Of a stretch of 64,000 bases of DNA, positions 25,683 to 34,136 are shown in pieces. A program made the translations under genes and the position numbers. Below the pieces are notes generated by a model that worked only from the letters and a program-made list of their open reading frames with translations, searched no databases and had not been told where the DNA came from. The DNA comes from Roseicella frigidaeris (GTDB lineage Bacteria > Pseudomonadota > Alphaproteobacteria > Acetobacterales > Acetobacteraceae). Position 1 is the stretch's first letter; each line of letters begins with the position of its first letter. Location: positions 434,843-498,842 of the forward strand of contig NZ_QLIX01000002.1 in assembly GCF_003258945.1 (NCBI RefSeq). The letters run 5' to 3'.

Positions 25683-26342
25683 TCAGCCCTCGACGAGCGC
25701 GACGTCGAGGAGCCGTTCCAGCACCTCCGGCTCCTGCGCCCCCGCGATGGCGTGGCGCCCGGCCACCACGAAGCAGGGCACGCCGTTGATGCCGAGCCGA
25801 TGCGCCCGCAGATTGTCCGCGTGCACCGCCTCGACCTCCGCGACGGTCGCCAGGAAGCGGCGCGCCGCCGGGGTGTCCAGGCCGAGGCGGCCGGCGATGC
25901 CGGCCAGCACGGACGCATCGCCGATATCGGCGCCCTCGGTGAAATAGGCCTCGAACAGGGTATCGACCATCGCATCGGCCATGCCGAACCGTCCGGCCCA
26001 GCGGACCAGCCGGTGCGCGTCCAGCGAATGCGGCACGCGGCGGATGCGGTCGAAGCGGAACTCCAGCCCCTCGGCGCGGCCGAGCTCGGCGATGGTGCCG
26101 TGCAGGCGGCGCGCCCGCTCCTCGCCGCCGAACTTGCGCACCAGGTATTCCTGCCGCGGCACGCCCTGCGGCGCGAGGTCGGGGTTGAGCAGGAAGGGGC
26201 GCCAGACGAGCTCGGCCACCACGTCCGGGCGGCTCCGCAGCATGCGGCGCAGCCGCCGGATGCCGAGGCAGCACCAGGGGCAGACCAGATCGAAGACCAC
26301 CTCGATCGGCAGGCGGGTACGGGGCGGGGCCAGGATGTTCAC
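25683..26342 (-). CDS. DsbA-family oxidoreductase, FrnE-like
   Basis: 219 residues with a CPWC active site near residue 21 (VVFDLVCPWCCLGIRRL). The helical insertion and a cis-Pro segment GVPCFVVAGRHAIAGAQ near the C-terminus are typical of the FrnE/2-hydroxychromene-2-carboxylate isomerase branch. There is no signal peptide, so it is cytoplasmic. FrnE relatives are thiol-disulfide oxidoreductases linked to oxidative stress. It is convergent to mfd, 18 bp from its stop. Confidence 0.85.
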   Translation of the reverse strand: MNILAPPRTRLPIEVVFDLVCPWCCLGIRRLRRMLRSRPDVVAELVWRPFLLNPDLAPQGVPRQEYLVRKFGGEERARRLHGTIAELGRAEGLEFRFDRIRRVPHSLDAHRLVRWAGRFGMADAMVDTLFEAYFTEGADIGDASVLAGIAGRLGLDTPAARRFLATVAEVEAVHADNLRAHRLGINGVPCFVVAGRHAIAGAQEPEVLERLLDVALVEG

Positions 26343-26466
26343 GCCGGCATCCTAGAGCAGATCGCGGCGGGCCGGGAACGTCTCTGCCAGGGCAGCGGGC
26401 GAGGGCGGCGCCGCCGCCGGGCGGCCGCGCGGGCCTGCGCGGAGCCGATGGCCGACAGGCACGGTC

Positions 26467-27012
26467 TCAGGGCGAGGTGACGACCTGGTTGCCGCCAGCC
26501 TCCTGCGCCGCCGCCAGGGCCGCCCGGGCGCGCCCGATCAGCTCCTCCGCCGAGCTGCCCGGCCCCCGGCCCAGCGCCAGGCCGAGGCTGCAGCGCAGGG
26601 TGAGCGGCCCCCGCGGGGATTCGAGCGGCGTCGCCTCGAGCAGCTGCCGAAGCCGCTCCGCCGTGCCCTGGGCATGCGCGCTCAGGGCCTCGGCGATGCA
26701 GACGCAGAATCCCTCCGGCAGCCGGCCGACGAGGTCATGGGTCCGCAGGCCGCCGCGCAGCCGGTCCGCGACCCCGAGAAGGGCAGCATCGGCAAGCTGC
26801 GGACCGTATTGCGCCAGCAGGCCATCGAGGCCGTCGATCCCGATGGCGAGCAGGGCGACACCCGGCCCCATCGGCTCGGACAGGTCCAAGGCAGCTTCCA
26901 CGAAGCGGCGCATCGCCGGCATCGTCACCGTACCGGTCAACGCATCCTGCTGATCGCGCCGGTCCCGATCGATCATCATGTCCTTGGCCCATCTATCCAT
27001 GCGCAGCATCAT
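26467..27012 (-). CDS. GGDEF-like domain protein with degenerate active site
   Basis: 181 residues from an ATG at 27012; a TTG at 27057 next to AGGAAG is an alternative. DALTGTVTMPAMRRFVEAAL matches the D-x-LTGL-x-NR start of the GGDEF fold and VALLAIGIDGLDGLLAQYGPQLADAALLGVADRL the IDxFKxIND-type helix. The signature loop, expected as GGDEF, reads GRLPEGFCVCI, and no second sensor domain is seen. The fold is therefore probably inactive as a diguanylate cyclase and may bind nucleotide as a regulator. Confidence 0.7.
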   Translation of the reverse strand: MMLRMDRWAKDMMIDRDRRDQQDALTGTVTMPAMRRFVEAALDLSEPMGPGVALLAIGIDGLDGLLAQYGPQLADAALLGVADRLRGGLRTHDLVGRLPEGFCVCIAEALSAHAQGTAERLRQLLEATPLESPRGPLTLRCSLGLALGRGPGSSAEELIGRARAALAAAQEAGGNQVVTSP

Positions 27013-27057
27013 GCCGAGCGCGATTGCCGGATGATTAAGATCGTGACCGTTGCGCAA

Positions 27058-27403
27058 CTTCCTGCCGCCGCCCGGGCGACTCCGTCGCCGCGGCCAGGCA
27101 CCGGTGCCGCGGGCCAGCGGGAAGCGTCCTCCGCCGGTTTGGTTTCATAGTGCAATGGAATGGCCGCCCGTGCCGCCACGAGGCGCCGGCGGGCAACGGC
27201 ATGCAGGTGAAATTCTCCCCTGACTCAACAGCTTACAGGCGAGCGCGCGGCAGCGGCGGCGCCTGCGTGAGCCGCGCCCGGCCGGGCCGGGCCGTTGCAG
27301 CCAGGGGACCGGGCGCCCGCCGGGCGCCGCCCGATGGGCTTATTGCCTTGCAACAGCCGAACACCCGTGATTCCTAGGAGCCCGCCACGCGACAGGGGGA
27401 CCC
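27058..27403. other. Intergenic region between GGDEF-like gene and hup
   Basis: About 346 bp with no supported gene. It must hold the hup promoter, which I could not place. The only clear signal is CAGGGGGACCC, a ribosome-binding site directly before the hup start. Confidence 0.3.
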
Positions 27404-27721
27404 ATGTCAGCCACCACCACCGCCAAGTCGACCGCCAAGGCGACCACTACGACCACGCTGAAGCAGATGGCCGCCGGCCTCGCCGAGAGCAACGACCTGC
27501 CGAAGAAGACGGTGGAGACCGTCCTCAACGGGCTCGTCGCCGAGGTGATGAAGCACCTGCAGGCGGGCGAGAAGGTCCGTCTCACCGGCCTCGGCATCCT
27601 GCAGGTCAAGAAGCGCGCGGCGCGGACCGGCCGCAACCCGGCGACGGGGGCCGAGATCCAGATCGCCGAGAGCAAGAAGCTCGCCTTCACGGCGGCCAAG
27701 GAAGCCAAGGAAGCGATCTGA
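27404..27721 (+). CDS. hup: HU-family histone-like DNA-binding protein
   Basis: 105 residues. The first ~18 residues are a Ser/Thr/Lys/Ala-rich tail (TTTAKSTAKATTTTT), followed by the HU fold: LKQMAAGLAESNDLPKKTVETVLNGL, then VRLTGLGILQVKKRAARTGRNPATG with the beta-arm RTGRNPATG that clamps the minor groove, and IAESKKLAFTAAKE. HU bends and compacts DNA. GGGGGA lies upstream of the ATG. The N-terminal tail is longer than in E. coli HU, as in some alphaproteobacterial homologs. Confidence 0.93.
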   Translation: MSATTTAKSTAKATTTTTLKQMAAGLAESNDLPKKTVETVLNGLVAEVMKHLQAGEKVRLTGLGILQVKKRAARTGRNPATGAEIQIAESKKLAFTAAKEAKEAI

Positions 27722-27728
27722 CGCGACG

Positions 27729-27764
27729 CGATGCGGGAGGGCAGGACCGGCCGTTCCCGCATCG
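27729..27764. terminator. Hairpin directly after hup
   Basis: CGATGCGGGA at 27729-27738 pairs perfectly with TCCCGCATCG at 27755-27764, eight bases after the hup stop. There is no T run. Confidence 0.4.
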
Positions 27765-28023
27765 TCCTGGCAGGGCCCGATAGGCCTTCCACCCACGCCC
27801 CATGCCAGGCCCGCAGCCCGGCAGCCTTGCCCGACGCGTTGGATGCGGCGCGCAATCGGCTCGCCGCCGGCGCCCCGACGCTCCACTCCGGGCCGCCCCG
27901 ACCCACGAAATCGTGCGCTGCACAGCGCCGCAACCGGGGAACGGCCCGGAGCCGGACCCGTTGTGCATCGCAGCAGCCGCGCCCGTTCGGCGCCCTGCTT
28001 TGGACGTTTCCTCCCTGAACTCT

Positions 28024-28051
28024 GCGGCGCCCTCGTGGCGCCGCTTTTTTT
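28024..28051 (+). terminator. Strong Rho-independent terminator
   Basis: GCGGCGCC (28024-28031), loop CTCGT, GGCGCCGC (28037-28044), then seven T (28045-28051). This is a textbook intrinsic terminator for a plus-strand transcript. Confidence 0.9.
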
Positions 28052-28117
28052 GTGTCCGCCAGGCCGCAGGCGCATGCCCGCGAGCGTGGAACCGGCCGCC
28101 GCAGGCGCAAGCTAATT

Positions 28118-28136
28118 GCAAACAATTCTCATTCGC
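28118..28136. promoter_or_regulatory. Fur-like operator upstream of the TonB receptor
   Basis: GCAAACAATTCTCATTCGC matches the 19-bp Fur consensus GATAATGATAATCATTATC at 11 positions, including the ATTCTCATT centre. It lies about 43 bp upstream of the siderophore receptor start, where a repressor would block transcription under iron-replete conditions. In this lineage the actual regulator could be Fur, Mur or another iron regulator. Confidence 0.6.
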
Positions 28137-28178
28137 GATAACGCCACGCCCTAATCCGAGACGGGTCTGGAGTTTGCG

Positions 28179-30362
28179 ATGCTGTGCAGGGGTGGTGGAA
28201 GGTTTCAACCGATCAACGTGTTGCCTGGCCTGCTCCTCCTCTCGGGGGTCACGCTGTCCGGACAGGCCCTCGCCCAGGCCGAGCCTGACGCGGCGGGATC
28301 GTCGCGGCCGGTCGATGTCCGGCTGCCCGAGGTCGATGTCACGGGCCAGGCCGAGACGGGGCGGGGCCCCGTCGCCGGCTATGTGGCGCGCACCAGCACC
28401 GCCGGCACCAAGACCGACACGCCGGTGCTGGAGACGCCGCAATCCCTCTCGATCATCACCCGTGACCAGATGGACCAGCAGAACGTCCAGACGCTGAACG
28501 GGGCGGTGCGCTACACGCCGGGCGTGACGCCGGAGACCCGCGGCGGCATCGCCACCCGCTACGACATGCTGAAGGTGCGTGGCTTCGACGCCGACACCTA
28601 CTGGAACGGCATGAAGCTCATCGGCAACGGCTGGTACGGCGTGCCGCAGCTCGATCCCTTCCTGATGGAACGGATCGAGGTCCTGCGCGGGCCCGTCTCG
28701 GTGCTCTACGGCCAGGCGGCGGCGGGCGGGCTGCTCAACCAGGAAAGCAAGCGGCCGACGCTGGAGCCGCTGCGCCAGATCGGCCTGCAATTCGGCAATT
28801 TCGAGCATGCCCGGGGCACCATCGACCTCTCCGGCCCGCTCGACGCCGATCGACGCTTCCTCTACCGGATCACCGCCATCGGGCGCACCGAACAGGGGCA
28901 GATCGAGACCACCCGCAACCAGCGCCTCGCCATCGCGCCCTCCTTCACCTGGCGGCCGGATGACGACACCACGCTGACCCTGCTCGGCCTCTACCAGCAC
29001 GATCCGCGCAACACCTCCTACGGCGCGGTGCCGCCGGTGGGGACGGTGCTGTCCAACCCCTATGGCCGGCTCAACTACCGCTTCTACGATGGCGACCCGA
29101 ATTTCGAGAAGTTCGACCGCACCCAGGCCTCGCTCGGCTATGAGTTCGACCGGCGCCTCGGGGCCGACTGGTCGGTGCGGGCGACCGGCCGCTGGTTCCA
29201 CATCGACCAGGACTACAAGAGCGTCTATTCCAGCTTCCTGCAGCCAGACGACCGCACGCTGAGCCGCGGCACCGCCTATTCCACGGACCAGCTCAACACC
29301 TACACGCTCGACAACCAGCTCCAGGGCCGCTTCGTCACCGGCCCGCTCAGCCACACCGTGCTGGCCGGCTTCGACTACCAGCACCTCAACAGCGCCTACC
29401 GCACGGGCTTCGGCGCCGCCCCGACGCTCGATCTCTTCGCGCCGACCTACTACCAGCCGATCGTGGCGCCCGACCGCTACCGGGTGCGCATCGACGGCAA
29501 CCAGTATGGCCTCTACGCCCAGGACCAGATCCGGCTCGGCAAATTCGTCCTGACGCTCGGCGGCCGGCAGGACTGGTTCGACACGCTGACCCGCAACCTG
29601 ACCTTCGAGACCCGGGCGAAGCAGTCCGACAGCGCCTTCACCGGCCGCGTCGGGCTGACCTATGTTTTCGACAGCGGCATCGCGCCCTATGTCAGCTACT
29701 CGGAATCCTTCACGCCGCAGAACGGCACCGACATCAACGGCAAGCCCTTCGATCCCGAGCGCGGCCACCAGTACGAGATCGGCATCAAGTACCAGCCGCG
29801 GAGCTTCGACGCGCTCTTCACCCTGGCCCTGTTCGAGCTGACGCGCCAGAACCTGCTGACCACGGACCTGACCAACCCGAATTTTCAGAGCCAGTCCGGC
29901 GAGGCCCGCTCGCGCGGCGTCGAGCTCGAGTCCAGGGTCAGCCTGACCGAGCGGCTGAACGTGGTGGCGAGCTACACCTATCTCGACACCACCTACACCA
30001 AGGACAGCAGCGGACTGCAGGGCAAGTACCTGGCGGCGGTGCCGCAGCACCAGGCCTCGGGCTGGGCCTATTACACCTTCGGCGAGGGCCCGCTCTCCGG
30101 TCTCTCGGCCGGCGGCGGCGGCCGCTACACCGGCTCCACCTACAGCGCCGACAACAGCTTCAAGGTGCGCAACTTCTTCCTGGTCGACGCCACGATCCGC
30201 TACGACCTCGGCCGGCAGATCCCCAAGCTCCAGGGCGCCCAGCTCTACGTCAACGCGCAGAACCTGCTCGACAAGCACTACGTCGCCTCCTGCTACTACG
30301 GGACGTGGTGCGCCTATGGCTATGGCCGGCAGGTCTTCGCCGGGCTGACCTATCGCTGGTAG
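28179..30362 (+). CDS. TonB-dependent siderophore receptor
   Basis: 727 residues with CTGGAG upstream of the ATG. The first ~35 residues are a signal peptide ending QALAQA. The TonB box/plug region has LPEVDVTGQAETG, TPVLETPQSLSIITRDQMDQ, ALNGAVRYTPGV-type and IEVLRGPVSVLYGQAAAGGLLNQ. A C-terminal 22-strand barrel follows with NVVASYTYLDTTYTKD, and the chain ends in YRW, the aromatic outer-membrane terminus. Length and plug motifs fit ferrichrome/pyoverdine-type receptors that take up ferric siderophores with TonB energy. A Fur-like site upstream supports iron control. No siderophore synthesis or ABC genes are adjacent. Confidence 0.92.
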   Translation: MLCRGGGRFQPINVLPGLLLLSGVTLSGQALAQAEPDAAGSSRPVDVRLPEVDVTGQAETGRGPVAGYVARTSTAGTKTDTPVLETPQSLSIITRDQMDQQNVQTLNGAVRYTPGVTPETRGGIATRYDMLKVRGFDADTYWNGMKLIGNGWYGVPQLDPFLMERIEVLRGPVSVLYGQAAAGGLLNQESKRPTLEPLRQIGLQFGNFEHARGTIDLSGPLDADRRFLYRITAIGRTEQGQIETTRNQRLAIAPSFTWRPDDDTTLTLLGLYQHDPRNTSYGAVPPVGTVLSNPYGRLNYRFYDGDPNFEKFDRTQASLGYEFDRRLGADWSVRATGRWFHIDQDYKSVYSSFLQPDDRTLSRGTAYSTDQLNTYTLDNQLQGRFVTGPLSHTVLAGFDYQHLNSAYRTGFGAAPTLDLFAPTYYQPIVAPDRYRVRIDGNQYGLYAQDQIRLGKFVLTLGGRQDWFDTLTRNLTFETRAKQSDSAFTGRVGLTYVFDSGIAPYVSYSESFTPQNGTDINGKPFDPERGHQYEIGIKYQPRSFDALFTLALFELTRQNLLTTDLTNPNFQSQSGEARSRGVELESRVSLTERLNVVASYTYLDTTYTKDSSGLQGKYLAAVPQHQASGWAYYTFGEGPLSGLSAGGGGRYTGSTYSADNSFKVRNFFLVDATIRYDLGRQIPKLQGAQLYVNAQNLLDKHYVASCYYGTWCAYGYGRQVFAGLTYRW

Positions 30363-30394
30363 GGCCATCACTGGCCGGGGCTCCTGGCGGGCCC

Positions 30395-30484
30395 TGGCGG
30401 ATGGGGTGGGATTCGAACCCACGGCAGGCTTGCACCTGCGGCGGTTTTCAAGACCGCTGCCTTAAACCACTCGGCCACCCATCC
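30395..30484 (-). tRNA. tRNA-Ser (anticodon TGA), CCA encoded
   Basis: Acceptor arms GGATGGG and CCCATCC pair, the anticodon loop CTTGAAA (TGA) sits between GCGGT and ACCGC, and a long variable arm (GCAGGTGCAAGCCTGC) is present, as in class II serine tRNAs. The T loop is GGGTTCGAATCCC. The 3' CCA is encoded in the genome. It reads UCA and, by wobble, other UCN codons. Confidence 0.97.
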
Positions 30485-30525
30485 GGCACCGGCGCAGATG
30501 CCGCCGGCCGCCGGCCCGGGTCAAG

Positions 30526-30549
30526 CCCGCCGGCCCCAGGGCCGGCGGG
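30526..30549. terminator. Hairpin between tRNA-Ser and the MmgE/PrpD gene
   Basis: CCCGCCGGCC, loop CCAG, GGCCGGCGGG: a perfect 10-bp stem 24 bp beyond the MmgE/PrpD stop. No T run is present. Confidence 0.45.
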
Positions 30550-30572
30550 GGGCGATGGAGGGAGGCCGCCGG

Positions 30573-31973
30573 CTACTCGCCGGCCAGCCGCGCCGCCATC
30601 ATCGGCGCGCCGAGCCGCATCAGCCCGTTCACGTCGGCCGCCTTGTCGAGGCCGATTACCGCATCGGCGAGCTGCGCCGCCCGCTCCGCGCCCAGCACCG
30701 CATCGGCGAGGCCGTGGAATTTCGCCCGCAGCTCGGCCTCGGTGAGGAAGTTGTCCGGCTCGCCCTTGGCCACCTTCACCAGCCGCACATGCTCCTCGCC
30801 GCGCGCCCGGATGGTCAGCTTGCCCGCCATGTAGTCGGGGAACAGCGCCTGCACCTCCGGATCCTCGACGCAGTCGATCTTCGGCAGCAGGCTGCGGACG
30901 GTCGGGTCCTGCAGCAGGGCGTAGCTGTCCCAGCCCATATGGCCGGTCGCCAGGCCGCAGCTCACCACGAAGGGGCCGCTGAACTGGCCGTCCACCACGT
31001 TCTGCGGGTTCTGCTTGTAGGCCAGCGGCGCGCCGACCAGCAGCATGCCCTTGTTGGGCAGGCCCATGGTCACGCTCTCGATCGCCTCGGGCGTCAGGCC
31101 GAGCTCGCCGCGCAGCGCGATCGCGGCATCGACGCAGGCATGGCCGTAGCGGCAGGACGGGTAGGGCTTCACCGCCGTCTGCATCAGCTCGAACTCCTGC
31201 CCGAGGCCGCGCACGGCCCGCTCCGGCCGCGGGTTCGGCGCATAGGCGCGGAGGAAGCCGGCCTTGCCCTCGAAGGCTTCGGACGCGCCGCGGAAGCCCT
31301 CGCGCGCGAGGGTCGCGGCGGCGAGGCCGTTCATCGCCGACCAGCCGACCTGGAAGCGCTTCGTCCAGGCGCCGTTGGCGAGGAATTGCAGGCTGCCCGC
31401 CGCCTGGGAGAGAGCGATGCCGAAGGCATCCTGCATCGCCGCGGCATCGAGGCCGAAGACCCGGCCCGCCGCCGCCGCCGCGCCGAAGGCGCCGCAGGTC
31501 GCGGTGGGGTGGTAGCCGCGGTCGTAATGGTCGCCGCCCGGCAGGGCGACGGCGAGGCGGCAGGTTACCTCATAGCCGGCGACGATGGCCGAGAGCACGG
31601 TCCGCCCATCGGCGCCGACCATCTCGGCCGCGGCCAGCGCCGCCGGGATCACCGGCGCGCCCGGGTGCAGCGTGCCCGCCGCATGGGTGTCGTCGAAATC
31701 GAGCGAATGGGCGAGGGCGCCGTTCAGGAAGGCGGCCCCGGCCGGGGTGTAGCGGGCGCTGTCGCCGAGCACCGCCGAGCCGCCCGCCGCCAGGCCGAGG
31801 GCGCGGGAGGCGGCGATCAGCGCCGGCGTGCTCTCCGCGTCGTGCCGGCCGCGGACGATGTTGCCGACCAGGTCGAGCACCAGGAAGCGGGTGCGCTCCT
31901 GCACCGCGGCGGGCAGGCTGGCGAAGTCGAGCCCGGCGCAATAGGCGGCGAGTTCGGCGGTGATGGCGGACAT
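30573..31973 (-). CDS. MmgE/PrpD family protein
   Basis: 466 residues. Motifs of the family seen include LAHSLDFDDTHAAGTLHPGAPVIPAALAAAE near residue 90-120, YHPTATCGAFGAAAAAGRVFGLD, SQAAGSLQFL and KPYPSCRYGHACVDAA. MmgE/PrpD enzymes are dehydratases of 2-methylcitrate (propionate catabolism) or related iminodisuccinate/aconitate-like substrates. No prpB, prpC or acnB neighbour is present, so the substrate here is unsure. It is divergent from the MltB-like gene. Confidence 0.85.
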   Translation of the reverse strand: MSAITAELAAYCAGLDFASLPAAVQERTRFLVLDLVGNIVRGRHDAESTPALIAASRALGLAAGGSAVLGDSARYTPAGAAFLNGALAHSLDFDDTHAAGTLHPGAPVIPAALAAAEMVGADGRTVLSAIVAGYEVTCRLAVALPGGDHYDRGYHPTATCGAFGAAAAAGRVFGLDAAAMQDAFGIALSQAAGSLQFLANGAWTKRFQVGWSAMNGLAAATLAREGFRGASEAFEGKAGFLRAYAPNPRPERAVRGLGQEFELMQTAVKPYPSCRYGHACVDAAIALRGELGLTPEAIESVTMGLPNKGMLLVGAPLAYKQNPQNVVDGQFSGPFVVSCGLATGHMGWDSYALLQDPTVRSLLPKIDCVEDPEVQALFPDYMAGKLTIRARGEEHVRLVKVAKGEPDNFLTEAELRAKFHGLADAVLGAERAAQLADAVIGLDKAADVNGLMRLGAPMMAARLAGE

Positions 31974-32078
31974 GCGATCCTCCCAGGGATTGCCGCGATC
32001 CTAGGCCTTGCCTGAAATCCGGCCAAGCGAGACCGCAACCGGACGAAACACATATCGCGTTGCGGTTGCCGTGGGCGC

Positions 32079-33071
32079 ATGCCAATCCTCCGCCCCATGC
32101 TCGACCGGCGTCATGTCCTCGGCGGAGTCGCCCTCCTCGCCGCCCCCGAAGCCCTGGCCCGCCGGGCCAGGTCGGATGATTTCGACAGCTTCCTCGGCGG
32201 CGTCCGCGCCGAGGCCCGCGGCAAGGGGATCTCGCAGGCCACCCTGGCGCGCGCCTTCGCCGGGCTGCGGCCGAACCAGCGCGTCATCGAGCTGGATCGC
32301 CGCCAGCCGGAAGGCGCCATGAGCTGGGAGGAGTACCGGGATCGCATCATGGTCTCGCCGACCCGCATCGCCAACGGCCAGCGCAACTACGCCGAGAACC
32401 TCACCCTGCTCCGCAGCATCGAAACGCGCTTCCGGGTCTCGCCGCGGGTGATCGTCGCGATCTGGGGCGTCGAGACGAATTTCGGCGGTAATACCGGCGG
32501 CTTCGGGGTGATCGAGGCGCTGGCGACCCTGGCCTGGGAAGGGCGGCGGGCGAGCTTCTTTCGCCAGGAATTGCTCGCCGCGCTGCGGGTGCTCGACGGG
32601 GGCCATGTCGCGCCCGGCCGCATGACCGGCTCCTGGGCCGGCGCGATGGGGCAGCCGCAATTCATGCCGACGAATTTCGAGCGCATGGCGGTCGATTTCG
32701 ATGGTGATGGGCGCCGCGACATCTGGGACAGCCGGGCGGATGCGCTCGCCTCCATCGCCCACTACTTCCAACGCTCGGGCTGGCGCGAGGGGGAGCCCTG
32801 GGGCCGGGCTGTGCTGCCGCCGCCCGGCTTCGCGCCGGAGGCGGCCGACACCGACAGCCGGCGGAGCCTCAGGGACTGGGCGCGGATGGGCTTCCGCGCC
32901 GAGGATGGCAGCCCCCTGCCGGCCTCGGATCTCGAGGCGGCGCTGGTCCTGCCGAGCCGCGGCAGCGGCCAGCTCTTCCTCGGCCACCACAATCTCCGCG
33001 TCATCCGCCGCTACAACAGCCCGGTCAATTACGGGCTCGCGGTCGGGCTGCTGTCCGACCGCTTCGGATGA
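32079..33071 (+). CDS. MltB-type lytic murein transglycosylase
   Basis: 330 residues. MLDRRHVLGGVALLAAPEALA (start may be the ATG at 32097) is a signal peptide with twin arginine. Catalytic region: VIVAIWGVETNFGGNTGGF carries the catalytic Glu in GVETNFG, followed by SWAGAMGQPQFMPTNF and DFDGDGRRDIWDSRADALASIAHYF. It cleaves the MurNAc-GlcNAc bond of peptidoglycan with 1,6-anhydro formation. It overlaps the rlpA start (ATGA), so the two wall enzymes are coupled. Confidence 0.92.
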   Translation: MPILRPMLDRRHVLGGVALLAAPEALARRARSDDFDSFLGGVRAEARGKGISQATLARAFAGLRPNQRVIELDRRQPEGAMSWEEYRDRIMVSPTRIANGQRNYAENLTLLRSIETRFRVSPRVIVAIWGVETNFGGNTGGFGVIEALATLAWEGRRASFFRQELLAALRVLDGGHVAPGRMTGSWAGAMGQPQFMPTNFERMAVDFDGDGRRDIWDSRADALASIAHYFQRSGWREGEPWGRAVLPPPGFAPEAADTDSRRSLRDWARMGFRAEDGSPLPASDLEAALVLPSRGSGQLFLGHHNLRVIRRYNSPVNYGLAVGLLSDRFG

Positions 33072-33970
33072 TCCGGGCCAAGGTCCGGGCCTGGGGTCCG
33101 GCGCTCGGCGCCGGGCTGGCGCTCGCCGGCTGCACCGCGCCGCCGCTGCCGCGGCCCGACCCGCATTACGTGGTCGGCGAGCCCTATAGCCTGGGCGGCC
33201 TCTGGTCCTATCCGAAGGAGGAGTTCGGCCGCAGCGAGACCGGCCTCGCCGCCGTGCTGCCGGACCGCCGGCCGGGGCGGCGCACCGCCAATGGCGAGAT
33301 CTTCGATCCGCGCCAGCTCATGGGCGCGCATCGCACCCTGCAGCTTCCGGCCATCCTCGCGGTGCGCAACCTCGAGACCGGGCTGGAGCTGCGGCTGCGG
33401 GTCAATGATCGCGGTCCGGCGCAGCCCGGCCGGGTCATCGGCCTCTCCGCCCGGGCGGCGGCGCTGCTCGGCATCGTGCCGGACGGCACCGCCCAGGTCG
33501 AGCTCCGGGTCGAGGACGCGCCGAGTCGGGCGCTCGCCCGGGCCCTGCCCGGCCAGGAGCGCCCCGCCGTCGAGGTGGCGGCGGCGCCGGCCGCCGCGGT
33601 CACCGCGGAGAGCCTCGCGCCGCTGCCGGGCAGCCGCGAGGCCGGCCCGCCGCGGGTCGCGCCCCGCGCCTCGCCGACCGCCCCGGTGCCGGATGCCGCG
33701 GCGCTGCCGCCCGACCCGCTGCCCGAGACGGTGACGCGCGGCCTGCCCCGGCCGGGCCGCCTCTTCATCGAGACCGGGACCTTCTTCCGGCGCGACCTGG
33801 CGCAGCGTCAGGCCGTGCGCATCGCAGGCCAGGTCGAGGCTTTCGGCGGCGGGCGCCAGCCGCAATACCGGGTCCGGCTCGGCCCCTTCGCCGACGCCGC
33901 CGCCGCCGATCGCGCCGTGGCGGCGGTGCTGGCGGCCGGCCTGCCGGAGGTTAAGCTGCTGGTCGAATGA
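33068..33970 (+). CDS. rlpA: RlpA-family septal lytic transglycosylase with SPOR domain
   Basis: 300 residues. The signal ends in a lipobox LAGC with Cys22, so it is an outer-membrane lipoprotein. The double-psi barrel includes YSLGGLWSYPKEEFGRSETGLAA, TANGEIFDPRQLMGAHRTLQLP and LRVNDRGPAQPGRVIGLSARAAALLGI; the DRGP segment holds the catalytic Asp. A Pro/Ala-rich linker precedes a C-terminal SPOR domain (FIETGTFFRRDLAQRQAVRIAGQV) that binds denuded septal glycan. It follows mltB directly. Confidence 0.9.
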   Translation: MIRAKVRAWGPALGAGLALAGCTAPPLPRPDPHYVVGEPYSLGGLWSYPKEEFGRSETGLAAVLPDRRPGRRTANGEIFDPRQLMGAHRTLQLPAILAVRNLETGLELRLRVNDRGPAQPGRVIGLSARAAALLGIVPDGTAQVELRVEDAPSRALARALPGQERPAVEVAAAPAAAVTAESLAPLPGSREAGPPRVAPRASPTAPVPDAAALPPDPLPETVTRGLPRPGRLFIETGTFFRRDLAQRQAVRIAGQVEAFGGGRQPQYRVRLGPFADAAAADRAVAAVLAAGLPEVKLLVE

Positions 33971-33984
33971 GTCGTTACAAACTC

Positions 33985-34014
33985 TTGAAAACCAGACAGG
34001 ATCATGCGTATGCC
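33985..34014 (+). promoter_or_regulatory. Possible sigma-70 promoter for the dacC-tmk-holB run
   Basis: TTGAAA at 33985-33990, an 18-bp spacer, and TATGCC at 34009-34014, 123 bp upstream of the carboxypeptidase start. The fit to consensus is moderate. Confidence 0.35.
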
Positions 34015-34136
34015 GTGCCTTAAATCCGCCCCGCCTGACGCGGCCGGGCTGGTTTCCCGATGCCGTCGCGCCCACCCGCATCCCAGGGCAGGGCGGCCCG
34101 GCATCCGGACACCAGCCTTCCGGAGCCAGACCCGCC

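Larger units (their letters stand above)
27722..28051 (+). ncRNA. Candidate small RNA or long hup 3' UTR with CCTCC motif
   Basis: No protein gene is supported between hup and the TonB receptor. The stretch ends in a strong intrinsic terminator 300 bp after the hup stop, so a transcript of unknown start ends there. Just before the terminator is GGACGTTTCCTCCCTGAAC, whose CCTCC is complementary to the Shine-Dalgarno sequence. Alphaproteobacterial regulatory RNAs often expose CCUCC motifs upstream of a terminator. The transcript start is unknown; it may be only the last ~100 bp. Confidence 0.35.

Noticed and set aside
27687-30422. A 911-codon minus-strand frame through the TonB receptor
   Set aside because: Antisense to the receptor, which has clear plug and barrel motifs on the plus strand.
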